Assembly: GCA_900105225.1 (NCBI GenBank)
Contig: LT629764.1
Coordinates: forward strand, 880,098-944,097
Direction: 5' to 3'
Origin: Paenibacillaceae bacterium GAS479
GTDB taxonomy: Bacteria; Bacillota; Bacilli; Paenibacillales; Paenibacillaceae
DNA length: 64,000 bases
Positions 43,277 through 53,423 of the stretch are shown one piece after another (position 1 is the first letter of the stretch; each line of letters opens with the position of its first letter). A program made the translations under genes and the position numbers. The notes beneath the pieces were generated by a model, which was given only the letters and a program-made list of their open reading frames with translations, was not told the DNA's origin and searched no databases.

Positions 43277-44094
43277 AGCCTTGTCCCCCCTGCTGTTAGC
43301 TCCTGCTCCGCCTTTTCTTTCCGGAGCTGCAAGTAATCCGACAAATACGGGTAATCACCCCGCAGCAACACAGCAACTGCAATCAAATACTTGCGATTAC
43401 GCTCAATCGTCTTGCGTGAGACGCCGCCTAATTCCATCAGCTCCTTGACTGGCAGTCGACGAGACTGAACAAGTACGCCCCACAGGGAATCCTCAGTAGC
43501 AAGCTTGAGCGCGATTCCTTGCAGCAAAACTCGGGAATCCTCATGTTTCGGGGATTTGCCGGCCAGATCCGTAAACTTGATTCCGTAGCCCTCCAGTTCG
43601 CTGGCATACTCTTCAATTTCCAGACGTCTGTTGTCTGCATCCCGGTCGAGCTGGAAACGAGACACCGCCTGTCTTGTCCAAGCAGTTTGCAGGCCTTCAT
43701 CCAGCGTCCCGTCCTGGTTGAGATTCCCGGCGGGTAGCGATTTCCAGTGACGTTTCTCGCGCCGGACATAGTCAATAAGCCTACGCCGAATTACGGTTTC
43801 CGCAAAGCTCGTAAACGAACGCCCTGATTCCGGTGAAAATTGATGAATCGCCTCATTAAACGCAATCATTGCGATACTGAACTCATCATCGCGGCTTGGA
43901 TCTATGTATCGCTTGCAGAAACGGCTTGTGGACTTGAGGATAAAAGGCCTATAGTCCTGAATAAGCTGTTCACGCAAGCTTTCATTGCCTTGCTGGATTT
44001 TCTGTATGGTCAGGCCGAGCGGCTTTGCGCCGTCTATGGGCTCCTGCTTGACGCTGAAGCGTCCCAACCATCTTTTGAACAACATCAGCAGCAA
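43273..44094 (-). CDS. sigI: RNA polymerase sigma factor SigI
   Basis: 273 residues from TTG 44094, which has GAGG 7 bases upstream; an ATG at 44085 is 16 bases from the site, and a longer frame to 44154 has none. Region 2 is clear: LREQLIQDYRPFILKSTSRF, DEFSIAMIAFNEAIHQFSP, GRSFTSFAETVIRRRLIDYVRREKRH (split here into segments under 20: SFAETVIRRRLIDYV). Region 4-like C-terminus: LMELGGVSRKTIERNRKYL. SigI controls cell wall, heat or polysaccharide-degrading genes in Firmicutes. It is followed by rsgI, which should hold it inactive until an outside signal arrives. Confidence 0.9.
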   Translation of the reverse strand: MLLMLFKRWLGRFSVKQEPIDGAKPLGLTIQKIQQGNESLREQLIQDYRPFILKSTSRFCKRYIDPSRDDEFSIAMIAFNEAIHQFSPESGRSFTSFAETVIRRRLIDYVRREKRHWKSLPAGNLNQDGTLDEGLQTAWTRQAVSRFQLDRDADNRRLEIEEYASELEGYGIKFTDLAGKSPKHEDSRVLLQGIALKLATEDSLWGVLVQSRRLPVKELMELGGVSRKTIERNRKYLIAVAVLLRGDYPYLSDYLQLRKEKAEQELTAGGTRL

Positions 44095-44118
44095 AACAGC
44101 ACCTCGCTTCCTATACGA

Positions 44119-44147
44119 TTCGCAACCTGTTCTCCATTTGCGGGAGT
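44119..44147 (-). promoter_or_regulatory. Possible SigI autoregulated promoter
   Basis: ACTCCC (44142-44147, minus strand), 19 bases, then CGAA (44119-44122). SigI promoters in B. subtilis and Clostridium are described as ACCCCC and CGAA. The start of sigI lies 25 bases further, and an upstream terminator isolates the gene. The minus-35 has one change from consensus. Confidence 0.35.
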
Positions 44148-44152
44148 ACGCC

Positions 44153-44185
44153 AAAATAAAAAATGCCTCCTGGATCAGGAGGCAT
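44153..44185 (-). terminator. Rho-independent terminator of the 44194 gene
   Basis: A perfect 9-bp inverted repeat (44163-44171 and 44177-44185) with a 5-base loop, followed by TTTTTTATTTT on the minus strand. Confidence 0.85.
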
Positions 44186-44193
44186 CCTAATGG

Positions 44194-44619
44194 CTAACAG
44201 AGACCTTCGGAGGTTCGTTTGGCCTTCAGCTTGTTGCGGCGAGAATTCAATATTCCTAGCCTTTTTTTAAGCTCTGCTTCCCAGGTCGAATCTCCCAGAT
44301 GTTTGGCAAATCCAAGCAGATCGAGAGCCATATCAATCTGACTCATAACCACATCCATCGGATCTTCGTTGTCGTGGTTCACGCAATTCTCAAAGAGAGA
44401 TTTGCCGCGCTGATCCACATAATCCTGAAAATCAACTTCGGACACTCCGTCTCCATGTGCATATTCAGCTAAAATTTCATATTCGCTCTCTATCATATAA
44501 TGAATATCCACACGATGGCAAACCGGACAGAACAAAATGGGGACGTTATGAATGTGAGTCCGATAATGCCTGAGCGTGCCTTTTGTACCGATCATGCTTG
44601 CCCCGCAGCAAAAACTCAT
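44194..44619 (-). CDS. Small Cys-containing (zinc-ribbon-like) protein
   Basis: 141 residues. The N-terminus has Cys-Cys at 4-5 and FCPVCHRVDIHY at about 30-40, which could make a four-Cys zinc ribbon. The remaining part is helical and acidic (SEYEILAEYAHGDG, EVDFQDYVDQRG, then a basic end LNSRRNKLKAKR). I do not recognise the family. The ATG has AAGGAGGG upstream and the terminator directly follows, so it is a single-gene transcript. Confidence 0.7.
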   Translation of the reverse strand: MSFCCGASMIGTKGTLRHYRTHIHNVPILFCPVCHRVDIHYMIESEYEILAEYAHGDGVSEVDFQDYVDQRGKSLFENCVNHDNEDPMDVVMSQIDMALDLLGFAKHLGDSTWEAELKKRLGILNSRRNKLKAKRTSEGLC

Positions 44620-44767
44620 CCCTGGTTCCCTCCTTGTAGAAGCCTATTTGCCACCTTGACCTTAACCTTACATCTTCCTGGAGTATATTCGCTGATAAAC
44701 TCTCAAATTCCTGCTTTACAGCTGCTTCAACCATCAATCCAAAAAGTGGAAATGGGAGTGCACCCTG

Positions 44768-45163
44768 CTAACTGGGCGTAATCTCTGGCCCCTGAGGCAG
44801 TTCAGGCAGCTCCGGTGCCGGGTCTGGCGCGATCTCTGGCCGGAACGGTTCGGGAGCAATTTCTGGTTTGGCCGGCTGCTCAATCTCTGGCGAAGCGGGC
44901 GGCGTTATTTCCGGTTTGGCCGGCTGCTCAATCTCGGGCGACGCAGGCGGGGTTATTTCCGGCTTGGCCGGCTGCTCGATCTCTGGCGACGCGGGCGGTG
45001 TAGTTTCCGGCCTGCTCGGCTGCTCGATCTCTGGCGACGCGGGCGGTGTAGTTTCCGGCCTGCTCGGCTGCTCAATCTCTGGCGACGGGGGCGGCGTTAT
45101 TTCCGGCTTCGGTCCTTCCATGTTCGCTTCTGGCGAGTGTAGATAATCCATTTCTGCATTCAT
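44768..45163 (-). CDS. Proline-rich repeat protein
   Basis: 131 residues. The start is set at ATG 45163 (MNAEMDYLHSPEANMEG), since GAGGAGG lies 8 bases upstream; the longer frame to 45211 has no ribosome site. Residues 20-99 are five copies of a 16-residue unit (PEITPPASPEIEQPAK and variants), with alternating Lys/Arg and Glu, which should form an extended, polyproline-like rod. The tail is PEIAPEPFRPEIAPDP and similar. There is no signal peptide or membrane segment. Its role is unknown; a stalk, or a spore or cytoplasmic scaffold, are possible. Confidence 0.7.
   Translation of the reverse strand: MNAEMDYLHSPEANMEGPKPEITPPPSPEIEQPSRPETTPPASPEIEQPSRPETTPPASPEIEQPAKPEITPPASPEIEQPAKPEITPPASPEIEQPAKPEIAPEPFRPEIAPDPAPELPELPQGPEITPS
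44867..45106 (-). repeat. Five tandem 48-bp coding repeats
   Basis: Five in-frame units of 48 bases encode the PEITPPASPEIEQPAK repeat; units 4 and 5 encode identical protein, and units 1-3 differ at a few sites. Copy number is likely to vary between strains. Confidence 0.85.
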
Positions 45164-45253
45164 CCGCGCAGCCTCCTCTTCCGTTGACTGGATTTTCTTA
45201 TCCTTAACCATTAGCTATGGATAAGACACAGGCTGCGCCCGAAATATATAAGA

Positions 45254-45281
45254 AAAAGCCAGAGCAGCTGCTCTGGCTTTT
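45254..45281. terminator. Bidirectional terminator
   Basis: A 28-base perfect palindrome centred at GCAGCTGC (AAAAGCCAGAGCAG and its complement) with flanking A and T runs, about 25 bases past the peroxiredoxin stop. Confidence 0.8.
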
Positions 45282-45305
45282 CCATTATTTGCTTGTTAAA
45301 AACGA

Positions 45306-45854
45306 TTATGCAGTTACCAAAGTTTTGTCGCCAGGTTTCCAGTTCATCGGGCAAAGACCACCGGATTGCAGAGCTTGGAGAACACGAAGTGTTTCTTCAA
45401 CGCTGCGGCCTACATCATTATGGTTAACAACTTGGTATTTGAGCTCGCCTTCTGGATCGATGATGAACAGGCCGCGCAGAGCGATACCTTCGTCTTCGAT
45501 CAGAACGCCGTAATCACGGGATACTTGCTTCGTGATATCAGCAGCAAGCGGGAAGTTCAGTTGGCCAAGACCGTTGTCGTTTTTCGACGTGTTGATCCAA
45601 GCTTTGTGGCTGTGGATGCTGTCGATGCTTACACCAAGAATCTCGGAGTTGAGTTTTTTGAACTCTTCAGCTGCGTCGCTGAGAGCAGTAATTTCCGTTG
45701 GGCACACAAATGTGAAGTCCAGTGGATAGAAGAAGAATACGAGCCACTTGCCACGGTAGTCGGAAAGGGATACTTTACCGAACTCTTTACCTTGACCGTC
45801 AACAGTCTCCATCGTGAAATCCGGGGCCAAGCGACCTACCAAACGTTCTGCCAT
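45306..45854 (-). CDS. 2-Cys peroxiredoxin (YkuU-like)
   Basis: 182 residues of the AhpC/Prx1 type: peroxidatic Cys in [14 protein letters not shown], catalytic Arg region [14 protein letters not shown], and resolving Cys near the end in [13 protein letters not shown]. It reduces peroxides with thioredoxin-like partners. It closely follows my memory of B. subtilis YkuU in length and at most blocks ([31 protein letters not shown]). The ATG has AAGGAGG upstream. It is a single gene with a terminator; no OhrR/PerR box was located. Confidence 0.9.
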   Translation of the reverse strand: MAERLVGRLAPDFTMETVDGQGKEFGKVSLSDYRGKWLVFFFYPLDFTFVCPTEITALSDAAEEFKKLNSEILGVSIDSIHSHKAWINTSKNDNGLGQLNFPLAADITKQVSRDYGVLIEDEGIALRGLFIIDPEGELKYQVVNHNDVGRSVEETLRVLQALQSGGLCPMNWKPGDKTLVTA

Positions 45855-45990
45855 AATACCGAATTACCTCCTTGACGCTTTAAGCGTTCAAAATATGCAG
45901 TCACCTCATGTGACGTTCAATGAAATCATATCATTTTTTATAGAACATAGTCAATATTAGATTGAAATGATTATCATCTGACAATTAAAG

Positions 45991-47073
45991 TTAGACTTTA
46001 CGGATGGCGTTCACAATCAGCTCGCCCATCGCTTCAGTGCCGATCGCCTTGGACTTATCAACAGCGATGTCTCCCGTACGGTGACCCGCATCTAGCACTT
46101 CTTTAACGGCGTCTTCAATCGCTTGAGCCGCATCGGCATAGCCGAACGTAAGGCGGAACATAAGAGCTACGGACAGAACCGTTGCGATCGGATTGGAAAT
46201 GCCTTGGCCAGCAATGTCAGGCGCGGATCCGTGTACGGGTTCGTACAGACCAAAGCTGCCCTCCCCAAGCGAAGCCGAGCTCAACATACCGATCGAACCA
46301 GTAAGCATAGCAGCCTCATCGCTCAAAATATCACCGAACATGTTCTCCGTCACGATAACATCAAAGCTCGACGGGCGGCGCAGCAGCTGCATCGCACAGT
46401 TGTCGACAAGCACATGCTCCAGTTCAACCTCAGGGTATTCTGGTGCAATCCGATTCACAACTTCACGCCACAGACGGGACGTTTCCAGTACATTAGCTTT
46501 GTCAACGGAAGCGAGACGCTTGCTGCGCGTCATGGCGATATCGAAAGCTTGGCGGACGATTCGCTCAATTTCTTGCACATTGTAAACGCAAGTATCAACC
46601 GCTTCCTCTCCGCTGGCTCCCTCGCGACGGAATTTCTCGCCGAAGTAGATGCCGCCCGTCAGCTCACGCACGACGATCAGATCCGTACCCTCAAGCACTT
46701 CCGGTTTCAGCGTGGATGCATCTTTCAGACAGTCGAAAACGGTAGCTGGGCGGATGTTGGAGAACAAACCAAGCGCCTTGCGGATGCCGAGCAATCCCGT
46801 TTCTGGACGCAATTCCTTCGAATTATTGTCCCATTTTGGCCCGCCTACCGCTCCGAGCAGGACAGCATCGGCGTTTTGGCAGATTTCCAGCGTTTCTTGC
46901 GGCAAAGGAGTACCCTTCTCATCAATTGCAATGCCACCGAACAGCCCATGCTGGAACTCGAAGTTATACTCATAGAGCTCCTCGATTTTGCGAATGACTT
47001 TGATAGCTTCCCCGACAACTTCCGGACCAATACCGTCACCGGCGATAACAGCGATTTTTTTAGTTTCTGCCAT
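45991..47073 (-). CDS. leuB: 3-isopropylmalate dehydrogenase
   Basis: 360 residues with the usual isocitrate/isopropylmalate dehydrogenase blocks: IAVIAGDGIGPEVVGEA, the substrate Arg motif in LRPETGLLGIRKALGLFSNIRP (seen as GLLGIRKALGLFSNIR), FGDILSDEAAMLTGSIGML and PVHGSAPDIAGQGISNP (NAD loop). It makes 2-oxoisocaproate for leucine. It is separated from leuA by 248 bases and a strong terminator, so it may need read-through or its own promoter. leuC and leuD do not follow; a peroxiredoxin gene does. Confidence 0.95.
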   Translation of the reverse strand: MAETKKIAVIAGDGIGPEVVGEAIKVIRKIEELYEYNFEFQHGLFGGIAIDEKGTPLPQETLEICQNADAVLLGAVGGPKWDNNSKELRPETGLLGIRKALGLFSNIRPATVFDCLKDASTLKPEVLEGTDLIVVRELTGGIYFGEKFRREGASGEEAVDTCVYNVQEIERIVRQAFDIAMTRSKRLASVDKANVLETSRLWREVVNRIAPEYPEVELEHVLVDNCAMQLLRRPSSFDVIVTENMFGDILSDEAAMLTGSIGMLSSASLGEGSFGLYEPVHGSAPDIAGQGISNPIATVLSVALMFRLTFGYADAAQAIEDAVKEVLDAGHRTGDIAVDKSKAIGTEAMGELIVNAIRKV

Positions 47074-47269
47074 AGTTAAACACTCCCGTCAACATATTCG
47101 TCGAATGATAATAGATATCAACAGTTGTACCATACTTCCGCTCGGATGCCCAAGATAGGAAAGCTATCGCTCTAATAGGCTGCACCTATAGAGGACTCTG
47201 ACTTCGATTCTTTGATACCACAATAGCTGTAGCTCCTCCGACAGAGTCCGAAAGTTCGTAAAATAGAAC

Positions 47270-47301
47270 AAAAAAGCATTCGCCGCAGCGAATGCTTTTT
47301 T
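47270..47301 (-). terminator. Strong terminator between leuA and leuB
   Basis: A perfect 14-bp inverted repeat (47270-47283 and 47288-47301, 4-base loop) starts and ends with six A and six T. Between it and leuB, two 8-base arms at 47194-47201 and 47242-47249 are complementary and could fold a leader. Confidence 0.85.
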
Positions 47302-47321
47302 GATTCTAGCCTGTTCACATA

Positions 47322-48866
47322 TTAAATCAGGCTCATTTTATCCCGGCGGCCTGGCGACTTTCGCTTGTCGATCAGTCGATTGAGAGCATCAACATAGGCG
47401 CGAGCACTTGCCTCCAGAATGTCGGTGCTGACTCCGCGGCCTTGTGCAGAAGTCTCATCTTGGCGCAGTACGACATGTACTTCACCGAGTGCATCTTTGC
47501 CCTGGGTAACGGATTTGATGGAGTAATCCTCCAGCTCGACCGTCTCCGAGGTCACACTGTCGATCGCGTTGAACAACGCGTCGATCGAGCCGTTGCCTTC
47601 CGCTGTGCCCGTCTGCACGCCTTTGCCTTCGACATTGATCGTAACGGTTCCTTTTGGCGTGGAACGGTTGCCGTAATGAACCTCGATCGTCTCAAGCGCA
47701 TAGACTTCCGTTGCAGCGGCGAGCTTCTCCTCCAGCATAGCGAGCAGATCGTCGTCAGTGACATTTTTCTTGCGATCAGCAAGATCCTTGAACTTGGCAA
47801 ACGCTGCATTAAGCGCATCATCGGCCAGTTCATAACCCAGATCGAGCAGCTTCTCGCGGAAAGCGTGACGGCCGGAATGTTTGCCCATAACAAGCTTGGA
47901 TTCCTTGATACCGATCGTTTCTGGCGAAATGATCTCGTACGTCGTTTTCTCCTTCAACATGCCGTCCTGATGAATGCCCGACTCATGTGCGAAGGCGTTG
48001 GCGCCGACAATCGCTTTATTGCCCGGCACTACCATGCCAGTCAGCTTGCTGACAAGGCGGCTTGTGCGCGCAATTTCCTTGAGCTGCAGGCCAGTCTTGG
48101 CGCCAAAGAGCGCAGCGCGAGTCTCAAGAGCCAGCGCAACCTCTTCGATCGCCGTGTTACCAGCGCGTTCGCCGATGCCGTTGATCGTGCCTTCAATTTG
48201 GTCGGCTCCGTTCAGGATCGCCGCCAGCGCATTGGCCGTGGCCATGCCCAGATCGTCATGACAGTGTGCGCTCAGTTGGATCGTCTCGATGCCTGGCACA
48301 TTTTCCTTAAGTGTCTTGAAAATGTTGCCGAACTCAGCCGGAGTCATATAACCGACCGTGTCGGGAATGTTGACAACCGTTGCGCCAGCTTTGATGGCCA
48401 TCTCCGTAACCTCGCAGAGGAAATCAAGCTCGGTACGGCCAGCATCCTCTGGGGAGAATTCGATTTTGTCAAAGAACTGCTTGGCATAGCGAATGGCCTT
48501 GTCGGCCGTCTCCAATACCTGCTCCTTTTCCATCTTCAGCTTGTGCTTGCGGTGGATCGGCGAAGTCGCCAAGAAAATATGGATGCAAGGGTCGGCAGCA
48601 TCCTTCAAAGCTTCCCATGCCGCGTCAATATCGCGCTCCACGGCACGGGCAAGCCCGATGACCGTAGCGGACTTAACCGCTCCGGCAACCGCCTGCACGG
48701 CAGCCAGATCGCCCGGCGAAGCAGCAGGGAACCCGGCTTCAATCCGATCGACGCCCAGCTTCTCCAGTTGGAGGGCGATTTCCACCTTTTCTCGGGTATT
48801 CAGATTGACCCCCGGCGATTGCTCGCCGTCGCGGAGCGTTGTATCAAAAATATAGATTTTACGCAT
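47322..48866 (-). CDS. leuA: 2-isopropylmalate synthase
   Basis: 514 residues. The catalytic barrel has [45 protein letters not shown] (metal His) and [15 protein letters not shown]; the C-terminal LeuA dimer/allosteric domain is present ([34 protein letters not shown]). It condenses acetyl-CoA and 2-oxoisovalerate, the first leucine-specific step, and is usually inhibited by leucine. The start follows GGAGGTGC. It is the gene after ilvC in this operon. Confidence 0.95.
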   Translation of the reverse strand: MRKIYIFDTTLRDGEQSPGVNLNTREKVEIALQLEKLGVDRIEAGFPAASPGDLAAVQAVAGAVKSATVIGLARAVERDIDAAWEALKDAADPCIHIFLATSPIHRKHKLKMEKEQVLETADKAIRYAKQFFDKIEFSPEDAGRTELDFLCEVTEMAIKAGATVVNIPDTVGYMTPAEFGNIFKTLKENVPGIETIQLSAHCHDDLGMATANALAAILNGADQIEGTINGIGERAGNTAIEEVALALETRAALFGAKTGLQLKEIARTSRLVSKLTGMVVPGNKAIVGANAFAHESGIHQDGMLKEKTTYEIISPETIGIKESKLVMGKHSGRHAFREKLLDLGYELADDALNAAFAKFKDLADRKKNVTDDDLLAMLEEKLAAATEVYALETIEVHYGNRSTPKGTVTINVEGKGVQTGTAEGNGSIDALFNAIDSVTSETVELEDYSIKSVTQGKDALGEVHVVLRQDETSAQGRGVSTDILEASARAYVDALNRLIDKRKSPGRRDKMSLI

Positions 48867-48909
48867 ACCGGCACCTCCATTTCGAGTTCATGTTGTCAGC
48901 TTATGAAGC

Positions 48910-48949
48910 GACAAACGCGCCTCATTCCTGGAGGAAGAAGCGCGTCGTC
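48910..48949 (-). other. Stem-loop after ilvC
   Basis: Arms 48910-48920 and 48940-48949 pair over ten bases with one bulge and a G-U (GACGACGCGC and GCGCGTTTGTC on the minus strand). There is no T run, so it is more likely a 3' protective or processing element than a terminator. Confidence 0.5.
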
Positions 48950-48959
48950 CACTAGCAAA

Positions 48960-50061
<1,102 letters not shown>

Positions 50062-50139
50062 AAAAGCGGGCTTTGTAAGCTTTATAGGTAATAGTTATAG
50101 CATTATAGGCGCGTTGTCTAACTTATCAAATAATTCTGA

Positions 50140-50631
50140 CTATGACTTTACAGTGCCGCGGTTCATTGCCGTTACTCCCGTGCGGGAAATCTCGCGAATG
50201 CCGTATGGTCGCAGCAATTCGATCATTGCATCAATCTTCTCAGGTCCGCCGACGACTTGGACAATCAGCGTGCTTGGACCGATATCAACAACAGCTGCGC
50301 GGAAAGTTTCAACAACACCGAGAATCTCCGGCCGAGCCGATGGATCTGCACCAACCTTGATCAAAGCAAGCTCTCGCTCTACCATCGGGCTGGAACTAAC
50401 GTCGACAACTTTGATGACGTCGATGAGCTTATATAACTGCTTGGATACTTGCTCAAGCAATTTATCGTCTCCGGCAGTCACGATGACCATTCGGGAAAGA
50501 CCTGCTTCCTGACTGGCTCCTACCGTAATGCTCTCAATATTGAATCCACGGCGGCCGAACAGGCCCGACACTCGCTGCAAAACACCCGGCTGGTCATTGA
50601 CCAGAACTGCTATCGTATAGTTGCGAATCAT
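50140..50631 (-). CDS. ilvN: Acetolactate synthase small (regulatory) subunit
   Basis: 163 residues. The N-terminal ACT domain (YTIAVLVNDQPGVLQRVSGLF, with RRGFNIESITVG) binds valine for feedback control; the second ACT-like half follows (ELALIKVGADPSARPEIL). It binds and regulates the large subunit, whose stop it overlaps by 4 bases. Also known as ilvH in B. subtilis-like genomes. Confidence 0.95.
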   Translation of the reverse strand: MIRNYTIAVLVNDQPGVLQRVSGLFGRRGFNIESITVGASQEAGLSRMVIVTAGDDKLLEQVSKQLYKLIDVIKVVDVSSSPMVERELALIKVGADPSARPEILGVVETFRAAVVDIGPSTLIVQVVGGPEKIDAMIELLRPYGIREISRTGVTAMNRGTVKS

Positions 50632-52376
50632 TCTTCATCCCCCATGAGCATGACGTCGATCGTGTTGCCCTGCGTGACCATGGGATACACGTTCTCGCCC
50701 TTGCGGACGACAAATTCCACTACGGCTGGACCCGGATGCGCGAGCGCTTCCTTCCAAGCTGCTTCCGCTTCTTCCTTATTCGTTGCCCGGAAACCTTTGA
50801 CCCCGTATGCCTCAGCCAGCTTCACAAAATCTGGACTTCCAGCAAGATCAATATGGCTGTACCGGTTATCGTAAATGATCTCTTGCCACTGGCGCACCAT
50901 TCCGAGTACCTGGTTGTTAATAATTGCCACCTTGACCGGAATATTGTTGATGGCACAAATCGCAAGCTCTTGCGCACACATCTGCATGCCGCCGTCACCG
51001 TTGATGCTTACTACCAATCTATCAGGGTTAGCCATCTGAGCACCAATTGCGGACGGGAATCCAAAGCCCATCGTACCAAGTCCGCCGGAAGTGATCCAGG
51101 AGCGAGGCTTGTTAAAGCGGTAATATTGAGCCGCCCACATCTGATGCTGGCCAACGTCCGTCGTTACGATCGCTTCGCCGTTAGTCGTCTCGTGAATCAT
51201 GCTAATTACCCACTGAGGCTTAAGTTCTACTTCAGAGTCAACATAACGCAGCGGCTGCTCTTGTTTCCATTGCTGCATCTGCTCGCGCCATGCATCGGCT
51301 TCTGTTGCATATCCAACCTCGGCGTTGATCAGGGCTAGCGTCGTTTTAATGTCACCAACGATTGGAATTTCAGTTGGCACATTTTTGCCGATTTCGGCAG
51401 GGTCGATGTCAATGTGGACTACTTTAGCCTTAGGCGCAAAACCTTCCAGCTTCATCGTCACCCGATCATCAAAGCGAGCTCCGATATTGATTAGCAGATC
51501 GCAATCCTGGATCGCCTTGTTCGACGTATACGTTCCGTGCATGCCTGGCATGCCGAGCCACAGATCATTGCCGCTTGGAAAAGCTCCCAAACCGAGCAGC
51601 GTCGTCGTAACGGGAATACCCGTTTTGGTGATGAACTCCAAAAGCTCTTCATGACCGCCGGAGTAAACGACCCCGCCGCCTGCTAGTACGAGCGGACGCT
51701 CCGCTTCGCTGATCGCCTTGATCAGCTTGTCGAGCTGCGGCTTGCGTGGTGTTACCGTCGGGTTGTAACCGCGGATGTTAACTTCCGTCACCGGTTTGAA
51801 AAGCGTCTTGGCCGCCGATACGTCCTTCGGAATATCGATCAGCACCGGGCCTTTGCGACCAGTATTAGCGATATGGAATGCCTCGTGGATAACACGCGGC
51901 AGGTCCTCTACATCACGAACCAGATAGCTGTGCTTCGTGATCGGCATTGTAATGCCTGTAATATCCGCTTCTTGGAAGGCGTCTGTGCCGATGAAGCTGG
52001 TTGCAACGTTGCCGGTAATGACAACAAGAGGAACCGAATCCATATAGGCTGTAGCAATTCCCGTTACAAGGTTTGTCGCTCCTGGACCTGATGTCGCAAT
52101 ACAAACGCCAACTTGTCCGGAAGCCCTCGCATAACCGTCTGCTGCATGAATCGCTCCCTGCTCGTGGCGGGTAAGCAAGTGATTGAAATCCTTAAACCCG
52201 TGCATTGCATCGTAGATGAACAGTACCGCGCCGCCGGGATAGCCGAATACACATTCCACACCCTCGAGCACCAGGCTGCGGAGAAGAATTTCAGAGCCGC
52301 TGACCACTTCCGGCTTCCTCATTCTTTCCATGATTTCTTCTTTGGATCGTTTAGCTTCGCCCTGCATAACCATCAT
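50628..52376 (-). CDS. ilvB: Acetolactate synthase large (catalytic) subunit
   Basis: 582 residues, a thiamine-diphosphate enzyme: GYPGGAVLFIYDAM with the catalytic Glu in RHEQGAIHAADGYARASG, FQEADITGITMPITKHSYLV, and the ThDP motif GDGGMQMCAQELA...INNIPV ending in NN. It makes acetolactate and acetohydroxybutyrate. The start ATG has GGGAGG 5 bases upstream; two further Met codons follow within four residues. It is the first gene after the T-box leader. Confidence 0.95.
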   Translation of the reverse strand: MMVMQGEAKRSKEEIMERMRKPEVVSGSEILLRSLVLEGVECVFGYPGGAVLFIYDAMHGFKDFNHLLTRHEQGAIHAADGYARASGQVGVCIATSGPGATNLVTGIATAYMDSVPLVVITGNVATSFIGTDAFQEADITGITMPITKHSYLVRDVEDLPRVIHEAFHIANTGRKGPVLIDIPKDVSAAKTLFKPVTEVNIRGYNPTVTPRKPQLDKLIKAISEAERPLVLAGGGVVYSGGHEELLEFITKTGIPVTTTLLGLGAFPSGNDLWLGMPGMHGTYTSNKAIQDCDLLINIGARFDDRVTMKLEGFAPKAKVVHIDIDPAEIGKNVPTEIPIVGDIKTTLALINAEVGYATEADAWREQMQQWKQEQPLRYVDSEVELKPQWVISMIHETTNGEAIVTTDVGQHQMWAAQYYRFNKPRSWITSGGLGTMGFGFPSAIGAQMANPDRLVVSINGDGGMQMCAQELAICAINNIPVKVAIINNQVLGMVRQWQEIIYDNRYSHIDLAGSPDFVKLAEAYGVKGFRATNKEEAEAAWKEALAHPGPAVVEFVVRKGENVYPMVTQGNTIDVMLMGDEE

Positions 52377-52439
52377 GTGTTCCTCCCTTCGTGACGGCAG
52401 CGGTGTCGACGTTCCGCCTTCGCCCTCTATGTGTGAAAC

Positions 52440-52790
52440 AAAAAAACCTTCCGCCCACTATGCCAAAGCATAGGGACGAAAGGTTTATCTTCCGTGGTAC
52501 CACCCAGGTTTGCGCCGTATCTTGCAATACGATGCCTCATGAAGTAAGACACAGATGCATGCCTCTACGGTCTTACTTCGGCAGGTTAACGCATGCCATG
52601 CGATTCTCCCTAATAGGAATTATACAATTCCGTTCAGGAAAACAGCTCCGAGGTGAGCTCGTTGGAAAGGGGTGCTGGCGGCGGTTGCAGCTAATCCGTC
52701 GCTCTCTGGACAGTAGAGCCCTTAACACTTCGTCCTCATCAATGCCGTTTGTTATAAGCTTAGAACTTATTATATGTTTGACCTTACCAT
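52440..52790 (-). promoter_or_regulatory. T-box leader of the ilv-leu operon, Leu specifier likely
   Basis: On the minus strand the T-box core GGGTGGTACCACGG (52492-52505) is followed by a terminator with 18-base arms (about 52445-52463 and 52468-52485) and a T run. Upstream is the stem I region (AGAGAGCGACGG, ATTAGCTGC). The specifier is probably CTC at 52655-52657, within GAGCTCA, read as leucine. Uncharged tRNA-Leu binding would favour the antiterminator and allow ilvB-leuA expression. A possible TATAAT at 52805-52810 may be the promoter minus-10. The specifier is inferred from position only. Confidence 0.85.
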
Positions 52791-52954
52791 CCGTCAATAC
52801 TTAGATTATACAGCAAACTGAAAAGTTATGTATTCCCTTGTAATTCTATCGCTTCGAAACCTTCGTGCATACATTATGAAGCGGGCTACTGGCGGTCGAT
52901 ACAAGGCCGTGACTTAATCGAGCCTAATGCCTACAAGCGAAGAAGGGTTGAAAG

Positions 52955-53404
52955 ATGGATATCCAGTATCGCTCCATCATACCAGCTGATATGCCGGAGC
53001 TAGTCCGGCTGATCCGGACCGAGCTAATTCCGATGTCCTACACCGTGAGCCCCGATGATGCCTCTGTCATCGCTGGACTGCCGGATCGCTTTCGCAGTGG
53101 AGTAACGATTGTAGCTTCCCCAAAAAATGGTGGAAAGCCTTTTGGCTTTATCCACTACGGCCAGTTGCAAGGCATGCTGCATATCGACATGCTCGTTGTA
53201 AATCCGCAGCATCGCCGCTCCGGCATCGGTCTAAAGTTGCTGAAACAAGCCGAACAGAACGGCAAAAACGCCAGAAATTTAATGTCAGTGTTATATGTGG
53301 ACGATGTCAACGAAAAAGCGCGCCGGTTCTATACCCGTGAAGGATATGAACCGGTGCGCTATCACCCCGAGCTGAAGGTTACGCTTTTTACAAAGCCACT
53401 TTAA
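52955..53404 (+). CDS. GNAT family N-acetyltransferase
   Basis: 149 residues with the GCN5 fold: IQYRSIIPADMPELVRLI start, then VASPKNGGKPFGFIHY, the acetyl-CoA loop VNPQHRRSGIGLKLLKQA (QxxGxG-like), and a C-terminal VLYVDDVNEKARRFYTREGYE motif. The substrate is unknown. It is a single gene, convergent with the Sm-like gene. Confidence 0.88.
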   Translation: MDIQYRSIIPADMPELVRLIRTELIPMSYTVSPDDASVIAGLPDRFRSGVTIVASPKNGGKPFGFIHYGQLQGMLHIDMLVVNPQHRRSGIGLKLLKQAEQNGKNARNLMSVLYVDDVNEKARRFYTREGYEPVRYHPELKVTLFTKPL

Positions 53405-53423
53405 CCGACAGATCTTCATCCGA

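Noticed and set aside
44867-45106. CRISPR-like repeats
   Set aside because: The 48-bp units are adjacent, in frame, and coding; there are no spacers and no cas genes.
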